A stretch of 64,000 nt of DNA from Acidobacteriota bacterium (lineage in GTDB: Bacteria; Acidobacteriota; Thermoanaerobaculia; Gp7-AA8). Of this stretch, positions 8,828 to 16,028 are shown in pieces. The notes beneath the pieces were generated by a model. The model did no database searches and was not told where the DNA came from. It saw only the letters and a program-made list of their open reading frames with translations. Positions within the stretch are counted from its first letter, which is position 1. Each line of letters starts with the position of its first letter. A program made the translations under genes and the position numbers. The DNA lies in the NCBI GenBank assembly GCA_021325515.1, contig JAJPHC010000030.1, positions 204,976-268,975 on the forward strand, written 5' to 3'.

Positions 8828-8903
8828 GTCCCCATCGTCTAGGGGCCTAGGACACCGCCCTTTCACGGCGGCAACACGGGTTCGAATCCCGTTGGGGACG
8901 CCA
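8828..8903 (+). tRNA. tRNA-Glu(UUC)
   Basis: Acceptor GTCCCCA/TGGGGAC, D arm starting GTCTAGGGG, anticodon stem CCGCC/GGCGG with loop CTTTCAC (anticodon TTC), and T arm CGGG/CCCG around TTCGAAT. Discriminator G and CCA are encoded. Confidence 0.96.
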
Positions 8904-8953
8904 ACCTCAAAGTCCTGCATTGATCGCTGCTCCCTGCGGCAATTTCCCCTCGA

Positions 8954-8971
8954 CTGACTTACACTAGTCAG
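8954..8971 (+). promoter_or_regulatory. operator/promoter of the phd-vapC pair
   Basis: CTGACT and AGTCAG are perfect inverted half-sites flanking TACACT (8960-8965), the likely -10 box, which ends 7 nt before the antitoxin ATG. This is a good candidate site for autorepression by the antitoxin or the toxin-antitoxin complex. Confidence 0.55.
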
Positions 8972-8972
8972 C

Positions 8973-9269
8973 ATGACCAGAATCAAAAAACTGCGGCCCG
9001 CCAAGGCTACAGCCCGCGGCAAGTGGGCACTCCAGGACGCAAAGGCGTGCTTCAGCGAGGTCGTTCGGATGGCGAAGCGTGAAGGGCCGCAACGCATCAC
9101 GGTTCACGGCCGCGAGGAGGTCGTCATCGTCTCGGTGGAGGAATATCGGCGCTCCAAAGGACAGCCTACGGGTGAAGCGCTCGTGCGGCTCCTGCGCAAC
9201 TCGCCTCTTCGAAACGTGAAGATCGAACGGACGCGAACTCGCGGACCGGTTCGGGATGTCGATCTGTGA
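8973..9269 (+). CDS. Phd/YefM-family antitoxin
   Basis: 98 aa. The N-terminal half fits the Phd/YefM DNA-binding fold (WALQDAKACFSEVVRMAKRE, then QRITVHGREEVVIVSVEEYR), and the basic C terminus would wrap the toxin. It precedes a PIN-domain toxin with a GTGA overlap, the classical type II order. A palindrome over the -10 box suggests autorepression. Confidence 0.88.
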   Translation: MTRIKKLRPAKATARGKWALQDAKACFSEVVRMAKREGPQRITVHGREEVVIVSVEEYRRSKGQPTGEALVRLLRNSPLRNVKIERTRTRGPVRDVDL

Positions 9270-9691
9270 CCGCCTGGCTTCTCGATACGAACGTTCTCTC
9301 GGAGCTGCGCAAGCCGAAGCCGGACGCAAGGGTCGTTCACTTCGTCGCTGCGCAGCCGCTCGATCTGCTTCACGTCAGCGTCGTTACCTTTGCCGAGATT
9401 CGCTTCGGCATCGAGCTGATCAAGGATGCCGCTCGCCGGATGCAGCTGAACGAGTGGCTCGACCACAAGCTGCGGCCCATGTTCGAGCACCGTGTTCTCG
9501 AGATCACCGAAGAGATCATGCTGAAGTGGCGGCTGCTCGTCGAGGAAGGCCGAAAGAGCGGCCACACATTCGCGCAGCCAGATCTAATCATCGCCGCCAC
9601 CGCGATTCATCACGGCTTCACGATCGTCTCGCGCGACACATCGGAGTACGAGCTGGCGAACGCCGCTGTCGTCAATCCCTGGTCGATGTGA
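9266..9691 (+). CDS. vapC: PIN-domain toxin, VapC type
   Basis: 141-aa predicted Mg-dependent RNase toxin. The acidic PIN residues are all present: Asp in LLDTNVLSEL (residue 7), Glu in FAEIRFG (about 45), Asp in QPDLIIAATA (about 109) and Asp in VSRDTSEYE (about 127), so the protein looks active. The GTG start overlaps the antitoxin stop codon (GTGA). VapC toxins usually cut tRNA or rRNA; the target here is unknown, although two tRNA genes lie directly upstream. Confidence 0.9.
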   Translation: MTAWLLDTNVLSELRKPKPDARVVHFVAAQPLDLLHVSVVTFAEIRFGIELIKDAARRMQLNEWLDHKLRPMFEHRVLEITEEIMLKWRLLVEEGRKSGHTFAQPDLIIAATAIHHGFTIVSRDTSEYELANAAVVNPWSM

Positions 9692-9711
9692 GTGAGTGTG
9701 TGTCCCTTCGT

Positions 9712-9891
9712 CTAGTGCTCTGTCCTCGAATTCGGCGCAATACCGTTGCAGTTCTGACGGCCCGAACGCGCGAAGCCCCGACGCAGGCGATGCGGGACAT
9801 CGTCGAGGAGGGGCGACAAAGCGAGCGGCCCGTCAGAACCACAACCCTCCGGGCTGGTGGTGATTGCGCCGAATCGAGGACAGAGCACTAG
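9712..9891. mobile_element. 180-bp MITE-like element with terminal inverted repeats
   Basis: Both ends carry CTAGTGCTCTGTCCTCGA followed by (A)TTCGGCGCAA in inverted orientation, about 28 bp with a single indel. A second inner inverted pair (GTTCTGACGGCCCG / CGGGCCGTCAGAAC-like) extends the symmetry. There is no coding capacity. The right end interrupts the 3' part of the nucleotidyltransferase pseudogene. A 29-bp palindrome made only of the tips occurs at 13873-13901. Confidence 0.75.
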
Positions 9892-10211
9892 TGGCGTGTA
9901 AAAGATCGTTTGGGACCGGTGATCCGTTTGGAGACGTCGACGTATCCGACGGAGGCGAGAGTCGCGCGGTCGCAAGCCTGCCGGTAGCCTCATGCTCGAC
10001 GATCGCGAGCGGCTCATAACCTCGAAGCCGCAACTCCCGAATGAGATTCTCAGCCTTGCGATCGGAACTCGTATCGCCAGCCCTCCACGTCACGTGTGAG
10101 TCTCGGTTCGCCGAGGACTGAGACGGCGAGACCACCGACAAGCGCCCATCGCACACCGATCTCATCGAGATCGCGCCCGATACGTTTCAATGCGGCTTCG
10201 AGTCGATTCAC
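9892..10211 (-). pseudogene. nucleotidyltransferase-fold gene, frameshifted and truncated
   Basis: The first part from the GTG at 10211 reads NRLEAALKRIGRDLDEIGVR and then a typical nucleotidyltransferase core, VGGLAVSVLGEPRLTRDV. It then shifts frame exactly where the catalytic D-x-D should be. The remainder continues in the next frame (DRKAENLIRELRLRGYEPLA, then IVEHEATGRLATARL) until the MITE-like element cuts it near VPNDLLHA. Intact relatives are AbiEii/MNT-like nucleotidyltransferases, often toxin partners. Two independent lesions make it inactive. Confidence 0.75.
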
Positions 10212-10423
10212 TCCGTCTCCGCCGGGACGCGCCGAACTCCCACAGCATCCCCGTCCGGGGCGCCGGGACGATCGCGCAGCCACTCGATCAGCTTACGCTC
10301 GACCTCATCATCGGTCGCCGCGGGATCGGCACGCCGAAGGTTCTGGCGCATGATCGTTTCCGCGGCCTCAAATAGCTCGAACGCTATCCTCAACCCCGCT
10401 TCACGATCTCTTGCGTCGCCCAT
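10208..10423 (-). CDS. small partner protein of the nucleotidyltransferase
   Basis: 71 aa, charged and helical (REAGLRIAFELFEAAETIMR, then ADPAATDDEVERKLIEWLRD). The TGA overlaps the GTG start of the broken nucleotidyltransferase (GTGA), as in two-gene toxin-antitoxin-like operons. It appears intact although its partner is dead. Whether it acts as an antitoxin is inferred only from position and size. Confidence 0.55.
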   Translation of the reverse strand: MGDARDREAGLRIAFELFEAAETIMRQNLRRADPAATDDEVERKLIEWLRDRPGAPDGDAVGVRRVPAETE

Positions 10424-10469
10424 GACCGCGACTCTGACAGAATGGAGTTGCCGCGGCTAAGCGATACGG

Positions 10470-10475
10470 CATACT
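10470..10475 (+). promoter_or_regulatory. -10 box (CATACT) of the selenoprotein gene
   Basis: CATACT ends 8 nt before the GTG at 10484 and supports that start over the ATG at 10442. Confidence 0.45.
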
Positions 10476-10483
10476 TCCCCACC

Positions 10484-11020
10484 GTGAAACGCTGGCTCCT
10501 TCTCACGGCACTCCTCCTCATCGGCGCGGCCGCCGCGCCGCCTCGCGTTGGCGACGTCGCACCTGACTTTCGTCTTCTCGATCAGAACGATCACGTCGTC
10601 CGCCTCTCCGCTGCGCACGGCCACAAGGTCGTGCTCGTCTTCTATCGCGGCTTCTGGTGACCGTACTGCGTCCGGCAGTTGGTCGGACTTCGCGATCTCG
10701 CCCGCATGTTTCCCGACGCTCGAATCTTTGCGATCAGCCGCGACAAGCCGGAGGAGAGCAGGAGCCTCGCGAAGAAGATCGAGTCCGACCATCGCGGGCC
10801 GCTCGGCGTCGCCCTGCTGTCCGATCCCGAATCGCACACGATCGATCGATACGCGCTGCGCGATCCCGAGTATGCGAAGCAGAAGATCGACGGCGTTCCT
10901 CGCCCGTCCGTGTTCGTGCTCGATCAGGAAGGCCGCGTGCGCTGGCAGAAGATCTCGGCCGACTACCGCGAACGCCCGTCTGTCGAGGAAGTCGCCGCGG
11001 CGCTCGATGCGTTCGACTGA
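10484..11020 (+). CDS. peroxiredoxin-like protein, probable selenoprotein (in-frame TGA read as Sec)
   Basis: Read through the TGA at 10658-10660, the gene encodes 178 aa: a signal peptide (KRWLLLTALLLIGAAAA), then an AhpC/TSA thioredoxin fold (RVGDVAPDFRLLDQNDHVV). The TGA sits exactly where the catalytic residue of a CxxC-type peroxiredoxin belongs: FYRGFW-U-PYCVRQL, giving a UxxC motif. The frame continues for 120 more conserved residues (SRDKPEESRSLAKKIESDH, GVPRPSVFVLDQEGRVRWQK) to a TGA stop. A hairpin starts 10 nt after the TGA (GTCCG/CGGAC around a 9-nt loop GCAGTTGGT, 10670-10688), as expected of a bacterial SECIS. Product probably periplasmic. The alternative is a Cys-to-stop nonsense mutation, but the precise location and the intact downstream frame argue for Sec. 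The 3' end overlaps the ankyrin gene by 58 nt. Confidence 0.8.
10670..10688 (+). promoter_or_regulatory. candidate bacterial SECIS hairpin
   Basis: Five base pairs GTCCG/CGGAC close a G/T-rich 9-nt loop. A GCG/CGC extension with a bulge is possible below. It lies inside the coding region right behind the in-frame TGA, where SelB-binding elements sit in bacteria. The distance of 14 nt from TGA to loop is slightly short. Confidence 0.45.
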
Positions 11021-12333
11021 AGGTTGTCGCATCCGTCTTTGTCGCCGCCGTCGCACGCGCGGCGGAACAGCGCCTGCGCCTTCGCTTCGCTCTTCGCGAC
11101 GCCGCGCCCTTCCTCGAACATGATGCCGAGGTTGTTGCAGGCGAAGGTCTCTCCGGCGTCGCAGAGCGGCTCGTAGAGCATCGCCGCCCGCACGGGATTG
11201 GCGGCCACGCCCTTCCCCTCGTCGTAGTCCCACGCCAGCGAACCGCACGCGTCGTTGTCGTGATCCGCGCACCGGAACTCGGCGACGGCGAACTTGCGCT
11301 GCTCCTCAGTAGCGCCGGCGAGGCGCCGGCATGGTCCGCCCGCGTCGAGAAAACGGACGATGCTCCGGCGGCCTTCGACCCAGATCCTGCTGCTCTCCTT
11401 CTGGAGTCCCTCGCGCGCGATACCCAGCGGCGTCGAGCCGGAGTTGTCATGGTCGCCGGGATCGAGCCCGCACGCACAGAGCAGTGCGAGGACATCGAGA
11501 TCGCTGCGCAGATTCTGCGGCGATTGCGCGGCGAGATGCAGCGCCGTTCGTCCCTGATCATCGTGCGCCTTTGGATCAGCACCGCGCGCCAGAAGCATCG
11601 CCATGTCTTTGACATTGCCCGCCGCGGCGAGCAGCGGCGTCTTGTTGTGGCGGTCGCGCGGATCGATCTCCGCGCCATGATCGAGGAGCTGCGTGATCGA
11701 TCCGGTATGGTCTCCATGCACCATGACGGCGTAATGCAGTGCCGTATGCCCGTAGTAGTCCTTCGCTTTCACGTCCGCGCCATGCTGCAGCAGTAGCGCG
11801 ACCGCCCGCGCATCCTCCGCATGCGCCATCAGCGGCGTCCGCTCCAGATCATCCTTCACGTTGACCGATGCACCGTGCGCCAGCAGCGCCCTGACCACGG
11901 CCTCGCGGCGCAACGAGTACGACTCTCCGTGGGATCCGTTCTCCCCGGCTGCATGGAGCGCGGTACTGCCGTCTTCGAGATCCGCATCCACCATCGCCCC
12001 ATTCTCGAGAAGAAACTCGACCACCTCGGGATGCAGCCCCTTCGCCGCGGCGTGCAGCGGTCGATTCACGATCGCCGCGTCCCGGCGCTGAATCGAGTTG
12101 ATGAAGAGCGGCTGCTCCCTGGCCATTCGCTGCACCGTCGCGAGATCGCCGCTGCCCGCCGCGGCGATGAACGCCTCCATCACCTTCGACACACGCCACG
12201 CCCGGATCCCGGTGAACAGCAGATAGCCGCCGAGCGAGAGCATGACGAGCGCAGCAACCATCGCCGGCTTCTTTCTCGTCAGTGCGACGAGGAGGCCGAT
12301 GACTGCCAGCACGATCCCGATGACGATCTTCAT
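10963..12333 (-). CDS. membrane-anchored ankyrin-repeat protein with Sel1-like tail
   Basis: 456 aa. Two N-terminal hydrophobic helices (residues 3-20 and 24-44) anchor the protein. Residues about 90-330 hold six to seven ankyrin repeats (RPLHAAAKGLHPEVVEFLLE, TALHYAV, TALHLAAQ with linking LLxHGAD turns). Residues about 355-440 form Sel1/TPR-like repeats with regular cysteines (FACNNLGIMFEEGRGVAKSE, then RACDGGDKDGCDNL), as in Hcp-type cysteine-rich proteins. Such proteins mediate protein contacts; the partner is unknown. The 3' end overlaps the convergent selenoprotein gene by 58 nt. Confidence 0.85.
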   Translation of the reverse strand: MKIVIGIVLAVIGLLVALTRKKPAMVAALVMLSLGGYLLFTGIRAWRVSKVMEAFIAAAGSGDLATVQRMAREQPLFINSIQRRDAAIVNRPLHAAAKGLHPEVVEFLLENGAMVDADLEDGSTALHAAGENGSHGESYSLRREAVVRALLAHGASVNVKDDLERTPLMAHAEDARAVALLLQHGADVKAKDYYGHTALHYAVMVHGDHTGSITQLLDHGAEIDPRDRHNKTPLLAAAGNVKDMAMLLARGADPKAHDDQGRTALHLAAQSPQNLRSDLDVLALLCACGLDPGDHDNSGSTPLGIAREGLQKESSRIWVEGRRSIVRFLDAGGPCRRLAGATEEQRKFAVAEFRCADHDNDACGSLAWDYDEGKGVAANPVRAAMLYEPLCDAGETFACNNLGIMFEEGRGVAKSEAKAQALFRRACDGGDKDGCDNLQSNASSAAATSSTDGRSR

Positions 12334-12439
12334 GGCGCTCTCGCGGGATGGCTCGATGATACGCGCATGGACCTCGGGCTTGCAGGAGTACGATCAGCGT
12401 AAACAAAGTACCGGCTTCGTTCGTCTTGTCGAGACCCCT

Positions 12440-13822
12440 ATGCCCTTTCTGACGCTGGTTCTTGCGGCGAATCTCTTCGGAATCCTTCCGAACGATCCTC
12501 CTGCGCTGCCGCCCTCGACGGTTGCCGCGGCGCTCCATCCTCAGTACTACCGTGTATCCGTCTTCTGGTCCGACGAGCAGCCCTCGCCCGGATCCGCCAT
12601 CAGCTTCGCCACAAAGGCCGACAGCGCGATCGCCGCGGCCGAGGCGGCGGGTATGAGAGTGTTTCCTTCGATCTATGTGGGGCGCGCCACCTGGATCAAC
12701 GGTCACAACGAGCCGGCCGGTTCGCACGTTGCGGCCTCGTATCCCCCTTCCGATCTCAACGCGTATTCGAATTTCGTCCGGACGTTCGTTGCGCATTACG
12801 CGGGGCACTTCGACTATGTCGCCGTGGAGAACGAAGAGAACTCGTCGCTCTATTGGGGCGGGACAGCCGGCGACTATGTGCAGCTCGCGAAGGCCGCGAT
12901 CGACGCGATCCATGCTGCGGATCCCGCCGCCAGAATCACCGACGGCGGCATCGTGTCGAGCGTCTGGGGAACGGTGATCGCGAAAGACTGGATTCTGAAG
13001 GGGACGCGGTCGCGCACCGATTCACTCAACTGGGCCTATGGCTACTTCACCGACGACCAGCCGGCGGGGAGCATCGACCCGCGCCTCGGCACGGCGTCGC
13101 AGATCGGTCAATACATTGACGATCCGTCGTCGACGCTCAACGTACAGACCTGGCCTTTCGTCAACACGGTCTTCGACCAGCTCGCGCCCAGGCTCGACGC
13201 CATCAACTTCCACTTCTACCAGTCGCCGCGCTATCTCCCGGACGTCGCCGGCTGGCTCGCGCAGAGAACCGGCAGGCCTGTGCTGTCCAATGAGATGTCG
13301 TTGCGCATCGCTGCCGATCAGTGCGATCCCTCCGCGCCGTTCAGCGCCGCAACGCTCGATCGGATGGCGCAGCTCGTCTTCGACTATCTGTCGACGGCGC
13401 GCGGCGAAGCGATCGGCCCCGTGATCTGGTTTTCCATCGACACGGTGTGCGATCCCAATCGCATCGCCGACATGTACAACGCCAGCCTGCTCGATCAGCC
13501 ACCGGCCAACTCTTCCCGCCCGTCCGGCCTCACCTATGCGCGCATGGCTTCGACGTTGGAGACGACGCCCGGCGTGCGCATCAGCGCAGGTCCGGCACTG
13601 TTCGCCTGGCAATACGGCCCATCGCTGTTCGCAGCGTGGACGACCGGCTCGCCTCAAACGCTCACGCTGAATGCCGGAGGATCGGCGACGGCGACGATCA
13701 CCGACTACGCCGGCAGCACGTCCACGATCAACGCGGCAGGCGGCACGTTCACGGTCACGGTGAACAGGCCGCTGTTCGTGCGCATCAACGGTGCCGGACG
13801 GCGGAGAACCGCGCGGCACTGA
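12440..13822 (+). CDS. secreted glycoside-hydrolase-like protein (TIM barrel)
   Basis: 460 aa. A short hydrophobic N terminus (FLTLVLAANLFGIL) is a weak signal peptide. Residues about 25-340 look like a clan GH-A (beta/alpha)8 barrel: DYVAVENEEN carries an Asn-Glu pair at the place of the acid/base, and RPVLSNEMSLRI is a candidate nucleophile region. A beta-sandwich-like C-terminal part (about 380-450: TLNAGGSATATITDYAGSTS) follows, as in GH30/GH39-type enzymes. The exact GH family and substrate cannot be told. The ATG at 12440 was chosen; the frame upstream lies over the start of the opposite ankyrin gene. Confidence 0.6.
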   Translation: MPFLTLVLAANLFGILPNDPPALPPSTVAAALHPQYYRVSVFWSDEQPSPGSAISFATKADSAIAAAEAAGMRVFPSIYVGRATWINGHNEPAGSHVAASYPPSDLNAYSNFVRTFVAHYAGHFDYVAVENEENSSLYWGGTAGDYVQLAKAAIDAIHAADPAARITDGGIVSSVWGTVIAKDWILKGTRSRTDSLNWAYGYFTDDQPAGSIDPRLGTASQIGQYIDDPSSTLNVQTWPFVNTVFDQLAPRLDAINFHFYQSPRYLPDVAGWLAQRTGRPVLSNEMSLRIAADQCDPSAPFSAATLDRMAQLVFDYLSTARGEAIGPVIWFSIDTVCDPNRIADMYNASLLDQPPANSSRPSGLTYARMASTLETTPGVRISAGPALFAWQYGPSLFAAWTTGSPQTLTLNAGGSATATITDYAGSTSTINAAGGTFTVTVNRPLFVRINGAGRRRTARH

Positions 13823-13872
13823 CGGCGCGCGTCGGGTTGCGCGGAGCAGACGATTTTGCCTCCGGAGAGGAA

Positions 13873-13901
13873 CTAGTGCTCTGTCCTCGACAGAGCACTA
13901 G
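13873..13901. repeat. 29-bp perfect palindrome, solo tips of the MITE-like element
   Basis: CTAGTGCTCTGTC and its exact complement surround a 3-nt CTC. The arms match the termini of the element at 9712-9891, so this looks like an internally deleted copy or an excision product. It sits 14 nt upstream of the -10 box of the zwf gene. Confidence 0.75.
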
Positions 13902-13915
13902 CACGCCGCTTGTCC

Positions 13916-13921
13916 TACACT
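13916..13921 (+). promoter_or_regulatory. -10 box (TACACT) of the zwf fusion gene
   Basis: TACACT ends 8 nt before the GTG at 13930, implying a leaderless or nearly leaderless mRNA. Confidence 0.5.
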
Positions 13922-13929
13922 TGTCGATC

Positions 13930-15906
13930 GTGACCGACAGCGCAAAAGTCATCCGCTCTTTCAGTCTCGACTCGTCCGGCACCCAGCCGCAGAGCGAACC
14001 GTGCATCATGGTCATCTTCGGCGCGACCGGCGATCTCACCAAACGCCTGCTCGTCCCCGCGCTCTACAACCTCATCTGCGACGGCCTTCTCAACGAGCAC
14101 TTCGCCATCGTCGCCGTCGGCCGCGGCGACATGACGAGCGAGCAATTCCGCGAAAAGATCGGCGGCAGCGAAGACGGCCTGCGCAACTTTCACACGCGCC
14201 GGGAATTCGACGAAGCGAAAGCGAACGAGCTCCTGAGCCGCATTCACTTCGTCTCGGCCAACATCGACGCCGGCGATTTTCGCAAGGTGAAGGAAGAGGT
14301 CGCGCAGCTCGATGCGAAGTACCAGACCGGAGGCAACGTCCTCTTCTACTTCGCGATGGCTCCGAAGTTCTTCGGCATCCTCTGCGACACGCTCTACGAC
14401 GCCGGCTTTCAGGACGACCGCGGCTGGAAGCGCATCATCGTCGAGAAACCGTTCGGCACCGATCTCTCCTCCGCGCAGCAGCTCAACAAGGAAATCCTGA
14501 AGCACTGGAACGAAGATCAGATCTACCGCATCGATCACTACCTCGGCAAAGAGACGGTGCAGAACCTCCTCGCCTTCCGCTTCTCCAACGGGATGTTCGA
14601 GCCGCTCTGGAACCGCAGCTACATCGACAACATCCAGTTCAACGTCTGCGAAGCCGTCGACGTCCAGGGCCGCGGCGGCTACTACGACTCCTCCGGCGTT
14701 CTGCGCGACATGATGCAGAACCACATGTTCCAGATGCTCGCCTATCTCTGCATGGAGCCGCCGGGCTCGCTCACGGCCGATTCCATCCGCAACGAGAAGG
14801 CGAAGCTGCTGCAGTCGGTGCGCATCTACGATCGCAATGAAGTGCCGCAGCACGTCGTGCGCGGCCAGTACGGACCGTCCTACGACGAGAACGGCAACAT
14901 CGCGAAGCCGGGCTATCGCCAGGAGAAGGACGTCGATCCAAACTCGAGCACGGAGACGTTCGCCGCCGCGCGCTTCTTCATCGACAACTGGCGCTGGAAC
15001 GGCGTGCCGATCTATCTCCGCTCCGGCAAGGCGCTCTGGAAGCGCGGCACCGAGATCGTGGTCGAGTTCAAGAAGGCGCCGGAGGCGATCTTCCGCGGCA
15101 CGGAGGTCGATCAGCTCGAGCCCAACCGGCTCGTGTTCCACATCCAGCCATCGCAGGGCATCGAGCTGCTGTTTCAGGCAAAAGTTCCCGGACCCTCGCT
15201 GCAACTGCAGAAGGTCGACATGCGCTTCAGCTATGGCGATGCATTCAAGGCGTCGCGCTACACCGGCTATGAAGTGATGCTCTACCAATGCACGCGCGGC
15301 GATGCGACGCTCTTCTCACGCGGCGATCTCGTCGAAGCCGCCTGGCGCATCGCACAACCGATTCTCGACTGCTGGCAGTCGACGCCCGCAGGCGATGCCT
15401 TCCCCAACTACATGCGCGGAACATGGGGACCGCCGGCTGCCGGCGATCTGATCGAGCGCGACGGCCGCCGCTGGTTCGAAGTCGTCACGCCCGATGTCCT
15501 CGAGCGCTCTCCCATGTTCCTCGGCGCCGATCCTCTGTTGCTCAATTCGGTGATCATGGCGCTGCGGCCCTGCTCCGCCGAAAAAGGCGAGACGATCCTG
15601 CGGCACGGCGATCCGTCGAAGGAGATGTACATGATCCTGCGCGGCGAGGTCGACGTCTTCGACAAGCATGGCCACCTCGTGAAGACGCTAAAGGATGGCG
15701 AAGTGTTCGGCGAGATCGGCCTGCTGATGTCGACGCCGCGCACGGCGACAATCGTCGCGAAGACGCAATGCGATCTCTTCGTGCTGGAGAAGAAGGACTT
15801 CAGCCGGATTCTGCGCGACTACCCGCAGTTCGCCGAGGCGATGATCGCGGTGGCGAAGGACCGGTACGATCTGATCGTATCCAATGAAGAGCTGATGGCG
15901 CACTGA
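13930..15906 (+). CDS. zwf: glucose-6-phosphate dehydrogenase fused to a cyclic-nucleotide-binding domain
   Basis: 658 aa; the usual G6PDH is about 490-510. Residues about 25-510 are a full enzyme: NADP-binding GATGDLTKRLLVPALYNL, EKPFG, and the catalytic signature RIDHYLGKETVQN. It oxidises glucose-6-phosphate to 6-phosphogluconolactone in the oxidative pentose phosphate pathway. Residues about 518-650 form an extra CNB (CRP/PKA regulatory-type) domain: LRHGDPSKEMYMILRGEVDV, then GEVFGEIGLLMSTPRTATIV, with the Gly-Glu and Arg of the phosphate-binding cassette present. This suggests control of carbon flux by cAMP, cGMP or another small ligand. The GTG start is backed by TACACT 8 nt upstream. 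No pgl or gnd gene is nearby. Confidence 0.92.
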   Translation: MTDSAKVIRSFSLDSSGTQPQSEPCIMVIFGATGDLTKRLLVPALYNLICDGLLNEHFAIVAVGRGDMTSEQFREKIGGSEDGLRNFHTRREFDEAKANELLSRIHFVSANIDAGDFRKVKEEVAQLDAKYQTGGNVLFYFAMAPKFFGILCDTLYDAGFQDDRGWKRIIVEKPFGTDLSSAQQLNKEILKHWNEDQIYRIDHYLGKETVQNLLAFRFSNGMFEPLWNRSYIDNIQFNVCEAVDVQGRGGYYDSSGVLRDMMQNHMFQMLAYLCMEPPGSLTADSIRNEKAKLLQSVRIYDRNEVPQHVVRGQYGPSYDENGNIAKPGYRQEKDVDPNSSTETFAAARFFIDNWRWNGVPIYLRSGKALWKRGTEIVVEFKKAPEAIFRGTEVDQLEPNRLVFHIQPSQGIELLFQAKVPGPSLQLQKVDMRFSYGDAFKASRYTGYEVMLYQCTRGDATLFSRGDLVEAAWRIAQPILDCWQSTPAGDAFPNYMRGTWGPPAAGDLIERDGRRWFEVVTPDVLERSPMFLGADPLLLNSVIMALRPCSAEKGETILRHGDPSKEMYMILRGEVDVFDKHGHLVKTLKDGEVFGEIGLLMSTPRTATIVAKTQCDLFVLEKKDFSRILRDYPQFAEAMIAVAKDRYDLIVSNEELMAH

Positions 15907-15922
15907 GCGCCGTCCTGGCCAA

Positions 15923-16018
15923 GTGGGGTGCGGACGTCTCGTCCGCACATCCTTTCATTCAACACAGCACCGCCGCCTCGACGGCGGCGGTTCGCGGACG
16001 AGGACGTCCGCGCCCCAC
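15923..16018. terminator. long inverted repeat between convergent genes
   Basis: GTGGGGTGCGGACGTC and its near-complement (GACGTCCGCGCCCCAC) form arms of about 25 bp with one mismatch and one indel. A second hairpin, ACCGCCGCC/GGCGGCGGT, lies inside. It probably terminates both zwf and the opposing phnD-like gene. Confidence 0.6.
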
Positions 16019-16028
16019 CTTTTGCACA

